Shown here piece by piece: positions 1 through 8,900 of a DNA stretch of 64,000 bases. Both the position numbers and the translations under genes were made by a program. Location: NCBI GenBank assembly GCA_964453335.1, contig CAYVOK010000010.1, forward strand, positions 54,433-118,432, in the 5' to 3' direction. The notes beneath the pieces were generated by a model. The model searched no databases. It saw only the letters and a program-made list of their open reading frames with translations, and was not told the origin of the DNA. Origin of the DNA: VGBO01 sp964453335. Lineage in GTDB: Bacteria; Actinomycetota; Acidimicrobiia; Acidimicrobiales; CAIXPF01. Each line of letters begins with the position of its first letter. Position 1 is the stretch's first letter.

Positions 1-2
1 CA

Positions 3-1217
3 TGGGTGGGCGCGGCGTCGGTGCGCACCGGAGTGCACGACGTGTGCGGCGCCGTGCACCTCGTCGACGTCACCGGGATCGAGCGCCCCCACCCCTACCT
101 GCGAGCAGACGGCACCGGCTGGCAGGACAACGACGGCAGGTTCCTGCGGTTCGGTCGCGCCGTCGCCGCGCTCGCCGCAGCACTGCGACCCGACGTCGTG
201 CACCTGAACGACTGGCACACCGCGACCGCGCTCGCCGCGCTCGACCCGACCGTCCCGACCGTCTTCACGATCCACAACCTGGCGTACCAGGGAGCGACGG
301 ACGCCGCCTGGCTCGACGACATCGGGCCCCGTGGTGCGGCGTTCGCCCGGCACGGTGGGACGAATCCGCTCGCCGGCGCGGTCCGGCTCGCCGACGTCGT
401 CGTCGCCGTGAGCCCCACCTACGCCACCGAGATCGTCCACCCCGATCACGGCGCGGGCCTCGACGACCTGCTCCGGGAGCGCGGCGACTCGCTCGTCGGC
501 ATCCTGAACGGCATCGACGCCCGGCGTTGGGACCCGGCGACGGACGGTGAGCTCGCCCGGCCGTTCGACGCATCCGACCTCGCCGGACGCACGGTCGACC
601 GGGACGACCTCCTCGACCGGCTCGGCTGGGGGCACACCACCGACCGCGACGACCCGGTCGCGGTGATGGTGACCCGCCTCGTCGAGCAGAAGGGCGTCGA
701 CCTCGCGCTCGGTTGCGTGCCGTTCCTCGCCGGGATCGGGTTGCGGCTCGCGGTCCTCGGCGCAGGCGACGCCGCGCTCGCCGCGTCACTGCGGGACGCC
801 GCCGCCACGCACCCCCGGCGCGTCGCGTTCGTGGAGGGCTACGACGACGGCCTCGCCCGCAGGTTCCTCGCCGGGGCCGACCTGCTGCTGATGCCGAGCC
901 GGTTCGAACCGTGCGGGCTCACGCAGCTCCAGGCGATGCGCTACGGCGCGCTGCCCGTCGTCACCGCGGTCGGCGGCCTCCGGGACACCGTCGTCGACCT
1001 CGACGCCGACCCGCGCCACGGCACCGGCTGGGTCGCCGCACGACCGACCACGGTCGACGTCCTCGACGCCCTGTGGCGGGCACGCCGCGGTCTCACCGAC
1101 CGTCGGCGGGTGGCGGCGCTGCGGCGACGCGTCCTCCGTCTCGACACGTCCTGGGCCGCGCCCGCCCGGGAGCACCTCGCCCTCTACGAGCGTGTCCGCA
1201 GCCTCCGGATGGGCTGA
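3..1217 (+). CDS. glgA: Glycogen synthase, GT5 family (5' end outside window)
   Basis: Transfers glucose from ADP-glucose to the growing alpha-1,4-glucan chain in the cytoplasm. The visible 400 residues carry GT5 signatures: HLNDWHT near the N-terminus of the fragment, VFTIHNLAYQG, VTRLVEQKG at the start of the second Rossmann domain, and PSRFEPCGLTQLQAMRYG at the donor site. The frame is open to the left edge, so roughly the first hundred residues are missing. It is the classic GlgA type, unlike the GT4 GlgM found beside glgC in mycobacteria. glgC follows 20 bases downstream with its own promoter-like hexamer, and the pair makes and uses ADP-glucose. Confidence 0.9.
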   Translation, partial: WVGAASVRTGVHDVCGAVHLVDVTGIERPHPYLRADGTGWQDNDGRFLRFGRAVAALAAALRPDVVHLNDWHTATALAALDPTVPTVFTIHNLAYQGATDAAWLDDIGPRGAAFARHGGTNPLAGAVRLADVVVAVSPTYATEIVHPDHGAGLDDLLRERGDSLVGILNGIDARRWDPATDGELARPFDASDLAGRTVDRDDLLDRLGWGHTTDRDDPVAVMVTRLVEQKGVDLALGCVPFLAGIGLRLAVLGAGDAALAASLRDAAATHPRRVAFVEGYDDGLARRFLAGADLLLMPSRFEPCGLTQLQAMRYGALPVVTAVGGLRDTVVDLDADPRHGTGWVAARPTTVDVLDALWRARRGLTDRRRVAALRRRVLRLDTSWAAPAREHLALYERVRSLRMG

Positions 1218-1225
1218 GCAGACGC

Positions 1226-1231
1226 TACGGT
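1226..1231 (+). promoter_or_regulatory. -10 element of glgC (TACGGT), leaderless type
   Basis: TACGGT ends 6 bases before the glgC ATG with no Shine-Dalgarno site between, so transcription is predicted to start at the A of the ATG. Confidence 0.6.
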
Positions 1232-1237
1232 CCGCCC

Positions 1238-2497
1238 ATGGCCGCCGATCCGAAGGTGCTCGTGATCGTCCTCGCCGGCGGTGAAGGCAAGCGCCTCCTG
1301 CCCCTCACCGACGATCGGGCGAAGCCCGCCGTCCCCTTCGGTGGCGCCTACCGGCTCATCGACTTCGCGCTGTCGAACTTCGCGAACGCCCGGTACCTCA
1401 AGATCGTCGTCCTCACCCAGTACAAGAGCCACAGCCTCGACCGGCACATCAGCCAGACGTGGCGGTTCTCGACGCTGCTCGGGAACTACGTGACCCCCGT
1501 CCCCGCCCAGATGCGCCGTGGACCGCACTGGTTCGCCGGTTCGGCCGACGCGATCTACCAGAACCTGAACCTCATCGCGGACGAACAGCCCGATCTTGTG
1601 TGCGTCTTCGGCGCCGACCACATCTACCGGATGGACCCCCGCCAGATGGTCGCCGACCACGTCGCGTCCGGGGCCGGTGTCACCGTCGCCGCGATCCCCG
1701 TCCCCCGCCGTGAGGCGTCCGCGTTCGGGGTGATCGAGGCGGACGCGAGCGGGCGGATCACGGCGTTCCACGAGAAGTCACCGACGCCCCCGACGATGCC
1801 CGGCGACCCGGAGCGCTGCCTCGCGTCGATGGGGAACTACGTCTTCGACACGGACACGTTGTGCGACGTCGTCACCCCGCGCCCGGGACGACCCGTGCTC
1901 GCAGACCTCGGGTCCGACGTCGTCCCTGCGCTCACCGAACGTGGGGTCGCCCGGGTGTACGACTTCTCCCACAACGTCGTGCCCGGCCAGGAGCCCCGGG
2001 AGCGCGGGTACTGGCGGGACGTCGGGACCCTCGACGCCTACTTCGAGGCGAACATGGACCTGATCACGCCGGTTCCGGTGTTCAACCTCTACAACGACAG
2101 GTGGCCGGTCTTCACGGACCACCTGCCGCTGCCGCCGGCGAAGATCTCACGGGGCGCGGACGGCGAGACGGCGAACATCGAGGACAGCCTGCTGGGCCAG
2201 GGTTCGATCGTGTCGGGGGCCGAGGTGCTCCGGTCGATCGTGTCGCCGACGGTGTACGTCGATCACGGCGCGCGCCTCGCGGAGGCGATCGTGTTCCCCG
2301 GTGTGCACGTCGGTCCCGGCGCCGTTCTCCGCCGCTGCATCGTCGACAAGAACGTGCGCATCCCCGCCGGGGTGCGCATCGGGGTCGAACCCGAGGAGGA
2401 CCTCGCCCGGTTCCCGGTCAGCCCGGCCGGCGTCGTCGTGGTGCCGAAGGGCTACGACTTCTCGACCCCCGACGGGCCGAGCGTCGCCGCACGCTGA
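1238..2497 (+). CDS. glgC: Glucose-1-phosphate adenylyltransferase
   Basis: Makes ADP-glucose from glucose-1-phosphate and ATP, the committed step of bacterial glycogen synthesis. The 419-residue protein has the nucleotidyltransferase signature LAGGEGKRLLPLT near residue 12, KPAVPFGG, the FGADHIYRMD metal/nucleotide region, the substrate motif FHEKSP and a C-terminal left-handed beta-helix (YVDHGARLAEAIVFPGVHVG). Length is normal for GlgC. The ATG at 1238 is chosen because family homology begins there and a TACGGT hexamer lies 6 bases upstream; the frame is open further upstream but that part reads in the glgA coding region. Its stop directly abuts the stop of the convergent VWA gene. Confidence 0.96.
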   Translation: MAADPKVLVIVLAGGEGKRLLPLTDDRAKPAVPFGGAYRLIDFALSNFANARYLKIVVLTQYKSHSLDRHISQTWRFSTLLGNYVTPVPAQMRRGPHWFAGSADAIYQNLNLIADEQPDLVCVFGADHIYRMDPRQMVADHVASGAGVTVAAIPVPRREASAFGVIEADASGRITAFHEKSPTPPTMPGDPERCLASMGNYVFDTDTLCDVVTPRPGRPVLADLGSDVVPALTERGVARVYDFSHNVVPGQEPRERGYWRDVGTLDAYFEANMDLITPVPVFNLYNDRWPVFTDHLPLPPAKISRGADGETANIEDSLLGQGSIVSGAEVLRSIVSPTVYVDHGARLAEAIVFPGVHVGPGAVLRRCIVDKNVRIPAGVRIGVEPEEDLARFPVSPAGVVVVPKGYDFSTPDGPSVAAR

Positions 2498-3748
2498 TCA
2501 GACGCCGCCGGCACCCCGACCGTCGAGCGGGATCCTGACCGTGCGAGCCCACGACGGCGGGTCCGGCGCACCGTCGCCGATCAGGCCGACGACCACCCGG
2601 GCCCCGACCGGCGCGGCCACCGGCCACGGGGTCTCGCCGTCGGTGAGGACGACCACGACCGCCGGCCGGGGACGCAGTTCGACGGCAGCGGTGATCCCGA
2701 CGCCCATGTCCGTCCCGCCACCACCCCGCAACCGCAGCGCACCGGCGCGTGCCACCCGACGGACGTCGTGGACCGCAGCGTCGACCGACAGCACCCGCAC
2801 CCCACGCACCCCGACCGCGCCGAGCACCCCGTCGACCTCGGCGAGGACCCTGTCGAGCATCGGGCCACCCACCGACCCGGACGTGTCGCAGACCACGGCG
2901 ACCTCGGGAACCGGGCGGCGCAGCGACGGCAACACGACCTGCGGGAGCGCCGCGGCCCGCCGCGACGGCCGCCGGTAGGAGTAGTCGACCCGCCCGGCTG
3001 CGTCGCCGACGCCACGGCGGATCTCGGCCCGCAACGCACGGCGCCAGTCGACCGTGGGGCGGAGCAAGGCCGTCGCCCAGCGTTCGAGACCGGCGGGCAC
3101 GTCGCCGGCACGACGACCATGCGCCAGCACGTCGGCGGCGACCTGCCGCCGCAGCAGGTCCGCGCTCGGACCGTCGACCCCGCTGCCATCACCGTCGGAA
3201 CCCGACGACCCCGCACCGTCACCGGACGGTCCGCCGCCCCGTTCCCACGGGCGCTGCTCGCCGTGCGCGGCGCTCCCGCAGTCGACGCACGGCTCGGGCC
3301 GCCGCGTGTGCCGGCCGTCGCGGAGCTCGGCGAAGTACTCCTCCGCGAGCCGCCCGTCGACGAGGTCGAGATCGCCCGGTCGCAACTGCGACGACGGGAG
3401 CGCGAGACCGGCGGCGAGGTCGTCGTTGATCTCGGCGTCCGTCGCCCGCAACCAGCCCTCCAGGTCGTGGCGGACGTCGGTCTCCGCCGCCCGGGTGGCG
3501 TGGTCGCGCAGCAGGTGACCGACGTGGTGGACGAGCATCGACCCGGTCGTCTCGATCGGCCAAGCGCGGACCGCGTCCGGGTCGACGTACACGCGCCATG
3601 CCACATCTGCGGCGACCCCGCCGATCCCCGGCGCGATCTCCACCGGCGAGGCGAACAGCGCGGAGGCCAGGTACGGGAACCGGTGTGCCGCCCACAGGCG
3701 GGCCGCAGCGACCCGGTGCAGCACCTCCGGGTCGACCGCCCCGCTCAC
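2498..3748 (-). CDS. VWA-domain protein with degenerate metallopeptidase-like N-terminal domain (DUF2201-like)
   Basis: A 416-residue protein. The N-terminal part resembles the putative metallopeptidase domain that precedes the VWA-like domain in the DUF2201 family. Its HExxH-type site reads HHVGHLLRDH, with His in place of the catalytic Glu, so protease activity is doubtful. A Gly/Ser/Asp-rich linker (about residues 185-210) leads to a VWA fold with MIDAS motif CDTSGSVGG, a GGTDM loop and LTDGE. The GTG at 3748 overlaps the TGA of the MoxR gene by four bases (GTGA), which decides the start and indicates translational coupling. MoxR-VWA pairs usually act together as a chaperone or remodelling machine; the client here is unknown. 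Confidence 0.8.
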   Translation of the reverse strand: MSGAVDPEVLHRVAAARLWAAHRFPYLASALFASPVEIAPGIGGVAADVAWRVYVDPDAVRAWPIETTGSMLVHHVGHLLRDHATRAAETDVRHDLEGWLRATDAEINDDLAAGLALPSSQLRPGDLDLVDGRLAEEYFAELRDGRHTRRPEPCVDCGSAAHGEQRPWERGGGPSGDGAGSSGSDGDGSGVDGPSADLLRRQVAADVLAHGRRAGDVPAGLERWATALLRPTVDWRRALRAEIRRGVGDAAGRVDYSYRRPSRRAAALPQVVLPSLRRPVPEVAVVCDTSGSVGGPMLDRVLAEVDGVLGAVGVRGVRVLSVDAAVHDVRRVARAGALRLRGGGGTDMGVGITAAVELRPRPAVVVVLTDGETPWPVAAPVGARVVVGLIGDGAPDPPSWARTVRIPLDGRGAGGV

Positions 3749-4836
3749 GACAGGAGACCGGCGTCGCGGAGCAGCGGCATGAACCGGGCCGCCTCCGCCG
3801 GGGCCGGCGCACCCTCGGGCCGGCAACGGGCGAGCACCCGTGCAGCGGTCGCCGCGACGTCGGGGGCGGTGCGCCCGGCGATGTCGAGCACCTGCCAACC
3901 GGCCGCCCAGCGTGCGGGTGTCGCCTCGGCCGCGACCGCGCCGACGATCGACGACAGCGCCGCGTACGCGCGGTCACCCCGTTCGGGCAGCACGAAGGAC
4001 GCCGGGTCGGCCAGCACCGCCTCGGGGTCGGGCAGATCGAGCTCCGCAGCCCAAGCCAGGAACTCCACCCCGGCGCCGTCACCGACCGTGCCCCGCACGA
4101 GGAGCGACCGCACCCCCTCCCCCGCACCGGCGGCGGTCGCCGCGGCGTACAGGCGTGCGGCGAGCTCCCACGAACGGGGGCTCGGCCATGCACGTCCCGC
4201 AGCGTCGGCATCGGTCGGGGGGACGGACAGGAGCGCCGGCCGGAGCGTGGCGAACGTACCGACGAGCGCCTTCGCCCGCACCACCTGACGTTCCCAACCG
4301 ACCGGGAGATCGACGACCGTCGGTGCCGCGAACCCGCCGGCCATGCCGAGCGCGAACGTCGGCGCGTCGAGCCCCCATTCGAGGTGGCAGAACCGGTTCG
4401 CGAGCGGAGCGGCGAGGTCCCACCCGTCCGCTGCGACCTCCGGGGGGTTCGCCGCAGCGACGACGACCACCCCGTCGGGCAGTGCGAGGTCGCCGACGAC
4501 ACGCTCGAGGACGACCCGCAGCAGCGCCGCCTGCACCGCCGGCGGTGCGGTCGACAGCTCGTCGAGGAACAGGATGCCCCGACCCGCAGCGACGAGCCGT
4601 CGCGCCCACGACGGCGGCGCGAACACCACCCCGTCGTCGACCACGACCGGCAGCCCTGCGAAGTCCGACGGTTCTCGGATCGCCGCGATGACCACCTCGC
4701 AGGGGAGCCCCGCAACAGCCGCGAGGGCCTGCACCGCGGAGGTCTTGCCCGACCCGGGCGGCCCCCACAGCACGACGGGCACCCGGGCCGCCACGGCGAC
4801 GGCGAGCGCCCTGAGCGTGTCGGCTCCTCGGTCCAC
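3745..4836 (-). CDS. MoxR-family AAA+ ATPase
   Basis: A 363-residue AAA+ ATPase. Walker A is GPPGSGKT at residues 25-32, Walker B is ILFLDELSTAP, and sensor-1 region VVVAAANPPE follows, all typical of MoxR. GTG start, with TACGGT on the minus strand 6 bases upstream. It is translationally coupled to the VWA gene through a GTGA overlap. Upstream on the same strand, 28 bases away, is ung and then a CoxL-like molybdoenzyme. In cox clusters the MoxR protein CoxD and the VWA protein CoxE mature the CoxL active site (known), so a similar role is possible here (inference). Confidence 0.88.
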   Translation of the reverse strand: MDRGADTLRALAVAVAARVPVVLWGPPGSGKTSAVQALAAVAGLPCEVVIAAIREPSDFAGLPVVVDDGVVFAPPSWARRLVAAGRGILFLDELSTAPPAVQAALLRVVLERVVGDLALPDGVVVVAAANPPEVAADGWDLAAPLANRFCHLEWGLDAPTFALGMAGGFAAPTVVDLPVGWERQVVRAKALVGTFATLRPALLSVPPTDADAAGRAWPSPRSWELAARLYAAATAAGAGEGVRSLLVRGTVGDGAGVEFLAWAAELDLPDPEAVLADPASFVLPERGDRAYAALSSIVGAVAAEATPARWAAGWQVLDIAGRTAPDVAATAARVLARCRPEGAPAPAEAARFMPLLRDAGLLS

Positions 4837-4842
4837 GGGGCG

Positions 4843-4848
4843 ACCGTA
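4843..4848 (-). promoter_or_regulatory. -10 element of the MoxR-VWA pair (TACGGT)
   Basis: TACGGT on the minus strand ends 6 bases before the GTG at 4836 with no ribosome-binding site, suggesting an independent leaderless promoter inside the ung-MoxR interval. Confidence 0.5.
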
Positions 4849-4864
4849 GTCGCCGACCGGACGG

Positions 4865-5548
4865 TCAGGACCCGCCGGACACCCGGGGCGGCAGCGCCCA
4901 GTCGACGGGGTCGAGACCTGCGGCCACGAGTGCGTCGTTCACCTTCGAGAACGGTCGGCTCCCGAAGAAGCCGTTGTGGGCGGACAACGGGGAGGGGTGC
5001 GGCGAGGCGACGACGACGTGGTGCGCACCCGTCACGAGGGCTTCCTTTCGGCGGGCCGATGCCCCCCACAGCACGAAGACGACCCGTTCCGCCTTACGGT
5101 CGACGGCGGCGAGCACGGCGTCGGTGAACCGCTCCCACCCGCGGCCGGCATGCGATCCGGCGGCCCCCGCACGAACGGTGAGGGTGCTGTTGAGGAGCAG
5201 CACACCCTGGTCCGCCCAGTGGCCGAGCGACCCGTGCCCGGCGGGTGGCACCCCCAGGTCGTCGCGCAGTTCAGTGAGGATGTTCCGCAGCGACGGCGGC
5301 GGGACCACCCCATCGGGGACGGAGAAGCACAGGCCCTCCGCCTGCCCGGGCCCGTGGTAGGGGTCCTGGCCGACGACGACGACCTTCACCGACGCGTACG
5401 ACGTCCGGTGCAGCGCCGCGAACTCGAGTGCGGGAGGCGGGTACACGATGTGTTCCGCCCGTTCCGCGGCCACGAAGGCACGCAGGTCGGCGAAGTACGG
5501 CGCGTCGAGTTCGCCGCGCAGCAGCGGGTTCCAGTCGGTGTGGGCCAC
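4865..5548 (-). CDS. ung: Uracil-DNA glycosylase, family 1
   Basis: Removes uracil from DNA to start base excision repair. The 227-residue protein shows the family 1 active site GQDPYHGP (residues 60-67, catalytic Asp62), LLLNSTLTV, and the minor-groove loop HPSPLSAHNGFFG near the C-terminus. Length matches the family. GTG at 5548 is chosen because it lies 7 bases after the stop of the upstream CoxL-like gene and the family's TDWNPLL motif begins at once. It is probably co-transcribed with that gene, although no functional link is known. Confidence 0.95.
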   Translation of the reverse strand: MAHTDWNPLLRGELDAPYFADLRAFVAAERAEHIVYPPPALEFAALHRTSYASVKVVVVGQDPYHGPGQAEGLCFSVPDGVVPPPSLRNILTELRDDLGVPPAGHGSLGHWADQGVLLLNSTLTVRAGAAGSHAGRGWERFTDAVLAAVDRKAERVVFVLWGASARRKEALVTGAHHVVVASPHPSPLSAHNGFFGSRPFSKVNDALVAAGLDPVDWALPPRVSGGS

Positions 5549-5555
5549 GACGGCC

Positions 5556-7967
5556 TCAGACGCCCTCGGCCTCCTCGACGGAGGACACCGCGTCGGGTCC
5601 GCCGCCGGCCGACCGGAGACGATCGAAGACGGCGGGGGGATCCCGCCACGGGTCCTCCGGCGTCCCCGCCTCCGCGGCGCGGATCGCCCGCCAGACGGTC
5701 TCCGCCACGAGGGGCATGTCGACGTGCCGGACACCGAGGTGCGCGAGCGCGTCGACGACGGCGTTCTGCACGGCCGGGGTCGCACCGATCGTCCCCGCCT
5801 CACCGATCCCCTTCGCCCCGAGCGGGTTGTACGGCGTGGGCGTCTCGGTCGACGCCACCTCGAAGGACGGGAACTCCGCGGCGGACGGCAGCGCGTAGTC
5901 GGCCAGCGTCGCGGTGAGCGGGTTGCCCGAGTCGTCGTAGCGGAACTCCTCGTAGAGCGCCTGACCGATGCCGGAGGCGACACCACCGTGCTGCTGGCCG
6001 GCGACGAGCACCGGGTTCAGAACCGTGCCGCAGTCGTCGACGGCGATGTGCCGCAGCGGGACGACCCGCCCGGTCTCACGATCGACCTCGACGACGGCGA
6101 CGTGGGCGCCGAAGGGGAACGTCGGACCGGTGGAGACGAAGTCGAGCTGTGCGGCGAGACCGGTCGTCCCGTCGCCGTGGTCGAGGACCCCGGCCGGCAG
6201 CGACGGGTCGGTCGCCGCCCGGGCGAGGTCGGCCCAGGCGAGCGCACGGGCCGGGACCCCGGCGACCCCGAGCCGCCCGTCGTCGTGGACGACGACGTCG
6301 TCGGCGTCGCACTCGAGGAGGTGTGCGGCGAGTGCCCTGGCCTTGTCGAGCAGCGCCTCCGAGGCCCGGTAGATCGCGGAGCCGCCGAGCTGCAGGGACT
6401 TCGAGCCACCCGTCCCGCCGCCGCTGCGGACCTCGTCGGTGTCGGACTGCACGAGCCGCACGCGTTCCATCGGGATGCCGAGCCGGTCGGCGACGATCAT
6501 CGCGAAACTCGTCGGGTGCCCCTGGCCGTGCCCGGACGTGCCGACCCGCACGGTGGCCGAACCATCGTCCTCGACGGTGACCGACGCGAACTCGCCGGGT
6601 GCCCCACCGGCGGTGATCTCCACGTAGCAGGACACGCCGATGCCGAGGAGGCGCGGGTCCCCTGCCGCACGTCGTGCAGCCTGCTCGGCCCGGAGCTCCT
6701 CGTACCCGGCGAGGCGCAACGCCTCGGCGAGCGGCTTCGCGTACGCACCGGAGTCGTAGACCACCCCGGTGTGGGTCGTGTAGGGGAACACGTCGTCGGC
6801 GAGCAGGTTCCGCCGCCGGATCTCGGCGGGGTCGATGCCGAGCTCGAGCGCGGCCTGGTCGACGATCCGTTCGACCATGGACGCCGCCTCCGGCCGTCCG
6901 GCACCGCGGTACGCACCCGTCGGCGTGGTCGAGGTGACGGCGACGGCGAGGTCGACCGACAGCTTCGGCAGCGCGTACACGGCCTGGGACATCCGGCGCG
7001 TGGCGCCGGGCAGCATCGCCCCGATCCCCGGGTACGCGCCGGCATCCCCGACGATGCGCGCCCGGAGGCCGGTGAACCGCCCGTCGGCCCGGCAACCGAG
7101 CTCGACGTACTGCACCTGCGCACGACCGTGGGCGAGACCGACCATGTTGTCGCTGCGCGATTCCGTCCAGGTGACCGGACGGCCGAGGAGTTGCGCGGCA
7201 CGGGCGACGACGGAGTACTCGGGATACAGGCCGGCCTTGCCCCCGAACCCGCCGCCGACGTCGGGGGCGATGATCCGCAGGCTGTCCTTCGGGACGCCGA
7301 GCACACCGGCGAGGATGCCGTGGGAGAGGTGCGGCATCTGGGTCGACAGGTACACGGTCATGCGACCGTCGTCGGTCGGTACCGCGGCGCACGCGTTCGG
7401 TTCCATCGGCACGACGGCGACGCGCTGGTTCACGTACCTGCCCCGCACCACGACGTCGGCATCCGCGAAGAACGAGTCGTCGTAGGGGTCCAACTGGCTG
7501 AAGCAGACGTTGTCGGCGTGCCCGTCGTGGAGCACCGGGGCCCCCGGGGCGAACGCCGCCTCGGGGTCGACGACGGCGTCGAGCGGCTCGTAGTCGACGA
7601 CCACGGCGGCGATCGCATCGGCTGCGACACGCCGGTCGACGGCGAGCACGGCGACGACCGGTTCACCGACGAATCGCACCGTGTCGACGGCGAGGGGGCG
7701 CCGGGCGAAGTCGTCGTGCACAGTCACGAAGACCTGGTGCGGAGCGAGCCCGAGCGACTCCGCCGTGAATGTGGCGACGACCCCCTCGAGCGCGTCGGCG
7801 CTGCTCGTGTCGATCGAGCGGATGCGGGCGTGGGCGAACGGAGACCGCACGAAGTCGAGGCGGAGCACCCCGTCCGGCCCGATGTTGTCGATGTAGGTCG
7901 CCGCCCCACGGAGGAACCGTGGGTCCTCGAGTCGGAGCACTGCGTTGCCGAGGATCGATCCAGCCAT
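5556..7967 (-). CDS. CoxL-like molybdopterin hydroxylase large subunit (form II type)
   Basis: An 803-residue large subunit of the xanthine oxidase family. The N-terminus reads ILGNAVLRLEDPRFLRGAATY as in aerobic CO dehydrogenase and aldehyde oxidase homologues. FGGK and GGTGGSKS loops and a C-terminal GAKGIGEAG motif are present. The active-site loop is AYRGAGRPEA, the form of so-called form II CoxL-like proteins, and not AYRCSFR of true CO dehydrogenase, so the substrate is probably an aldehyde or N-heterocycle. The FAD (CoxM-type) and 2Fe-2S (CoxS-type) subunits are not in this window. ATG at 7967 has TACCGT 6 bases upstream. MoxR and VWA genes lie downstream in the same direction. Confidence 0.88.
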   Translation of the reverse strand: MAGSILGNAVLRLEDPRFLRGAATYIDNIGPDGVLRLDFVRSPFAHARIRSIDTSSADALEGVVATFTAESLGLAPHQVFVTVHDDFARRPLAVDTVRFVGEPVVAVLAVDRRVAADAIAAVVVDYEPLDAVVDPEAAFAPGAPVLHDGHADNVCFSQLDPYDDSFFADADVVVRGRYVNQRVAVVPMEPNACAAVPTDDGRMTVYLSTQMPHLSHGILAGVLGVPKDSLRIIAPDVGGGFGGKAGLYPEYSVVARAAQLLGRPVTWTESRSDNMVGLAHGRAQVQYVELGCRADGRFTGLRARIVGDAGAYPGIGAMLPGATRRMSQAVYALPKLSVDLAVAVTSTTPTGAYRGAGRPEAASMVERIVDQAALELGIDPAEIRRRNLLADDVFPYTTHTGVVYDSGAYAKPLAEALRLAGYEELRAEQAARRAAGDPRLLGIGVSCYVEITAGGAPGEFASVTVEDDGSATVRVGTSGHGQGHPTSFAMIVADRLGIPMERVRLVQSDTDEVRSGGGTGGSKSLQLGGSAIYRASEALLDKARALAAHLLECDADDVVVHDDGRLGVAGVPARALAWADLARAATDPSLPAGVLDHGDGTTGLAAQLDFVSTGPTFPFGAHVAVVEVDRETGRVVPLRHIAVDDCGTVLNPVLVAGQQHGGVASGIGQALYEEFRYDDSGNPLTATLADYALPSAAEFPSFEVASTETPTPYNPLGAKGIGEAGTIGATPAVQNAVVDALAHLGVRHVDMPLVAETVWRAIRAAEAGTPEDPWRDPPAVFDRLRSAGGGPDAVSSVEEAEGV

Positions 7968-7973
7968 GGCCGC

Positions 7974-7979
7974 ACGGTA
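7974..7979 (-). promoter_or_regulatory. -10 element of the CoxL-like gene (TACCGT)
   Basis: TACCGT on the minus strand lies 6 bases before the ATG at 7967 without a Shine-Dalgarno site, so a leaderless transcript is predicted to carry the molybdoenzyme and ung. Confidence 0.6.
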
Positions 7980-8045
7980 ACGTCCGCCGCCCGACCGCGC
8001 CGCCACCGAGGGGAACGTGACGAGAATGTGGAGGTGCGAGAGAGC

Positions 8046-8891
8046 GTGACGGTGCACGTCGGCTGTGCGATGTGGACGCACCGTGCGTGGGGTGGACAAC
8101 TCCCGCGTCGCCGTGGCGAGCACGCGCTCGCCGCCTACGCCCGTTCGCTCACCGCCGTCGAGGGCAACACGACGTTCTACGCGTTGCCCGAGGCGCGCAC
8201 GGTGTCGACCTGGGCTGCGGCGCTACCGCCGTCGTTCCGCATCGCACCGAAGGTGCCGCGCACCGTCACCCACGACCGACGCCTGCGCGACGCCGGGGCG
8301 GAGCTCGCCGTCTTCCTCGACCGGATCGAGCCGCTGCACGCCAACCTCGGGCCGATCTGTGTCCAGCTTCCGGCTTCGTTCGGTCCGGACGACCTCGGCG
8401 TGCTCGACCGGTTCCTCCGGGCCCGACCACGCGCGCACCGGTGGGCAGTCGAGGTCCGCCATCCCGCCTTCGGGGCGGGAGCGACCGGCGTCGACGCGCT
8501 GCACCGTGTCCTCGACCGCAACGACGTCGACCGGGTCCTGCTCGACAGCTCGGTGCTCTTCGACGATCCCGCCGGCGACCCGGCGGTGGTCGAGGCACGC
8601 GGCGTGAAACCCCGCCTCCCCGTCGAGCCGGTCGCGCTCGGCCCCCATCCCGTGCTGCGCCTCATCGGTGCCCTCGACCCGGCGCGCTGCCTCACCGGCT
8701 GGGAGCCGTGGATCCGGGTGGTCAGAGGATGGCTCGCCGAGGGGCGGGCACCGCTCGTCTTCGCGCACACGGCCGACAACGCGGAAGCCCCCGCCCTCGC
8801 CCGGTCCGTGCACGCAGCGATCCGTGCCGACGATCCGGCCTTCGCGCCGCTGCCGGACCCGGCGGACGACGAGCCCCCGACGTTGTTCTGA
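8046..8891 (+). CDS. DUF72 (YecE-like) family protein
   Basis: A TIM-barrel-type protein of about 281 residues. It begins VTVHVGCAMW, which matches the usual VGTSGW start of the family, and contains the family pattern VEGNTTFYALP, VQLPASF and VEVRHPAF. The biochemical role of DUF72 is not established. The start is uncertain among GTG codons at 8034, 8046 and 8052: GGAGG at 8030-8034 supports the later two, while GAGAAT six bases before 8034 would fit a leaderless start. The stop lies 9 bases from the stop of the convergent thioesterase. Confidence 0.85.
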   Translation: MTVHVGCAMWTHRAWGGQLPRRRGEHALAAYARSLTAVEGNTTFYALPEARTVSTWAAALPPSFRIAPKVPRTVTHDRRLRDAGAELAVFLDRIEPLHANLGPICVQLPASFGPDDLGVLDRFLRARPRAHRWAVEVRHPAFGAGATGVDALHRVLDRNDVDRVLLDSSVLFDDPAGDPAVVEARGVKPRLPVEPVALGPHPVLRLIGALDPARCLTGWEPWIRVVRGWLAEGRAPLVFAHTADNAEAPALARSVHAAIRADDPAFAPLPDPADDEPPTLF

Positions 8892-8900
8892 CGGCCCGGT

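Noticed and set aside
2768..4288. 506-codon plus-strand frame opposite VWA and MoxR
   Set aside because: No domain, and the minus-strand genes show Walker and MIDAS motifs and coupled start/stop.
5556..7967. True aerobic CO dehydrogenase large subunit
   Set aside because: The active-site loop is AYRGAGR and not the AYRCSFR form; CoxM and CoxS genes are absent.
5448..8045. Long in-frame upstream extension of the DUF72 gene
   Set aside because: The extra 860 codons are antisense to the CoxL-like gene and carry no domain; family homology starts only at about 8046.
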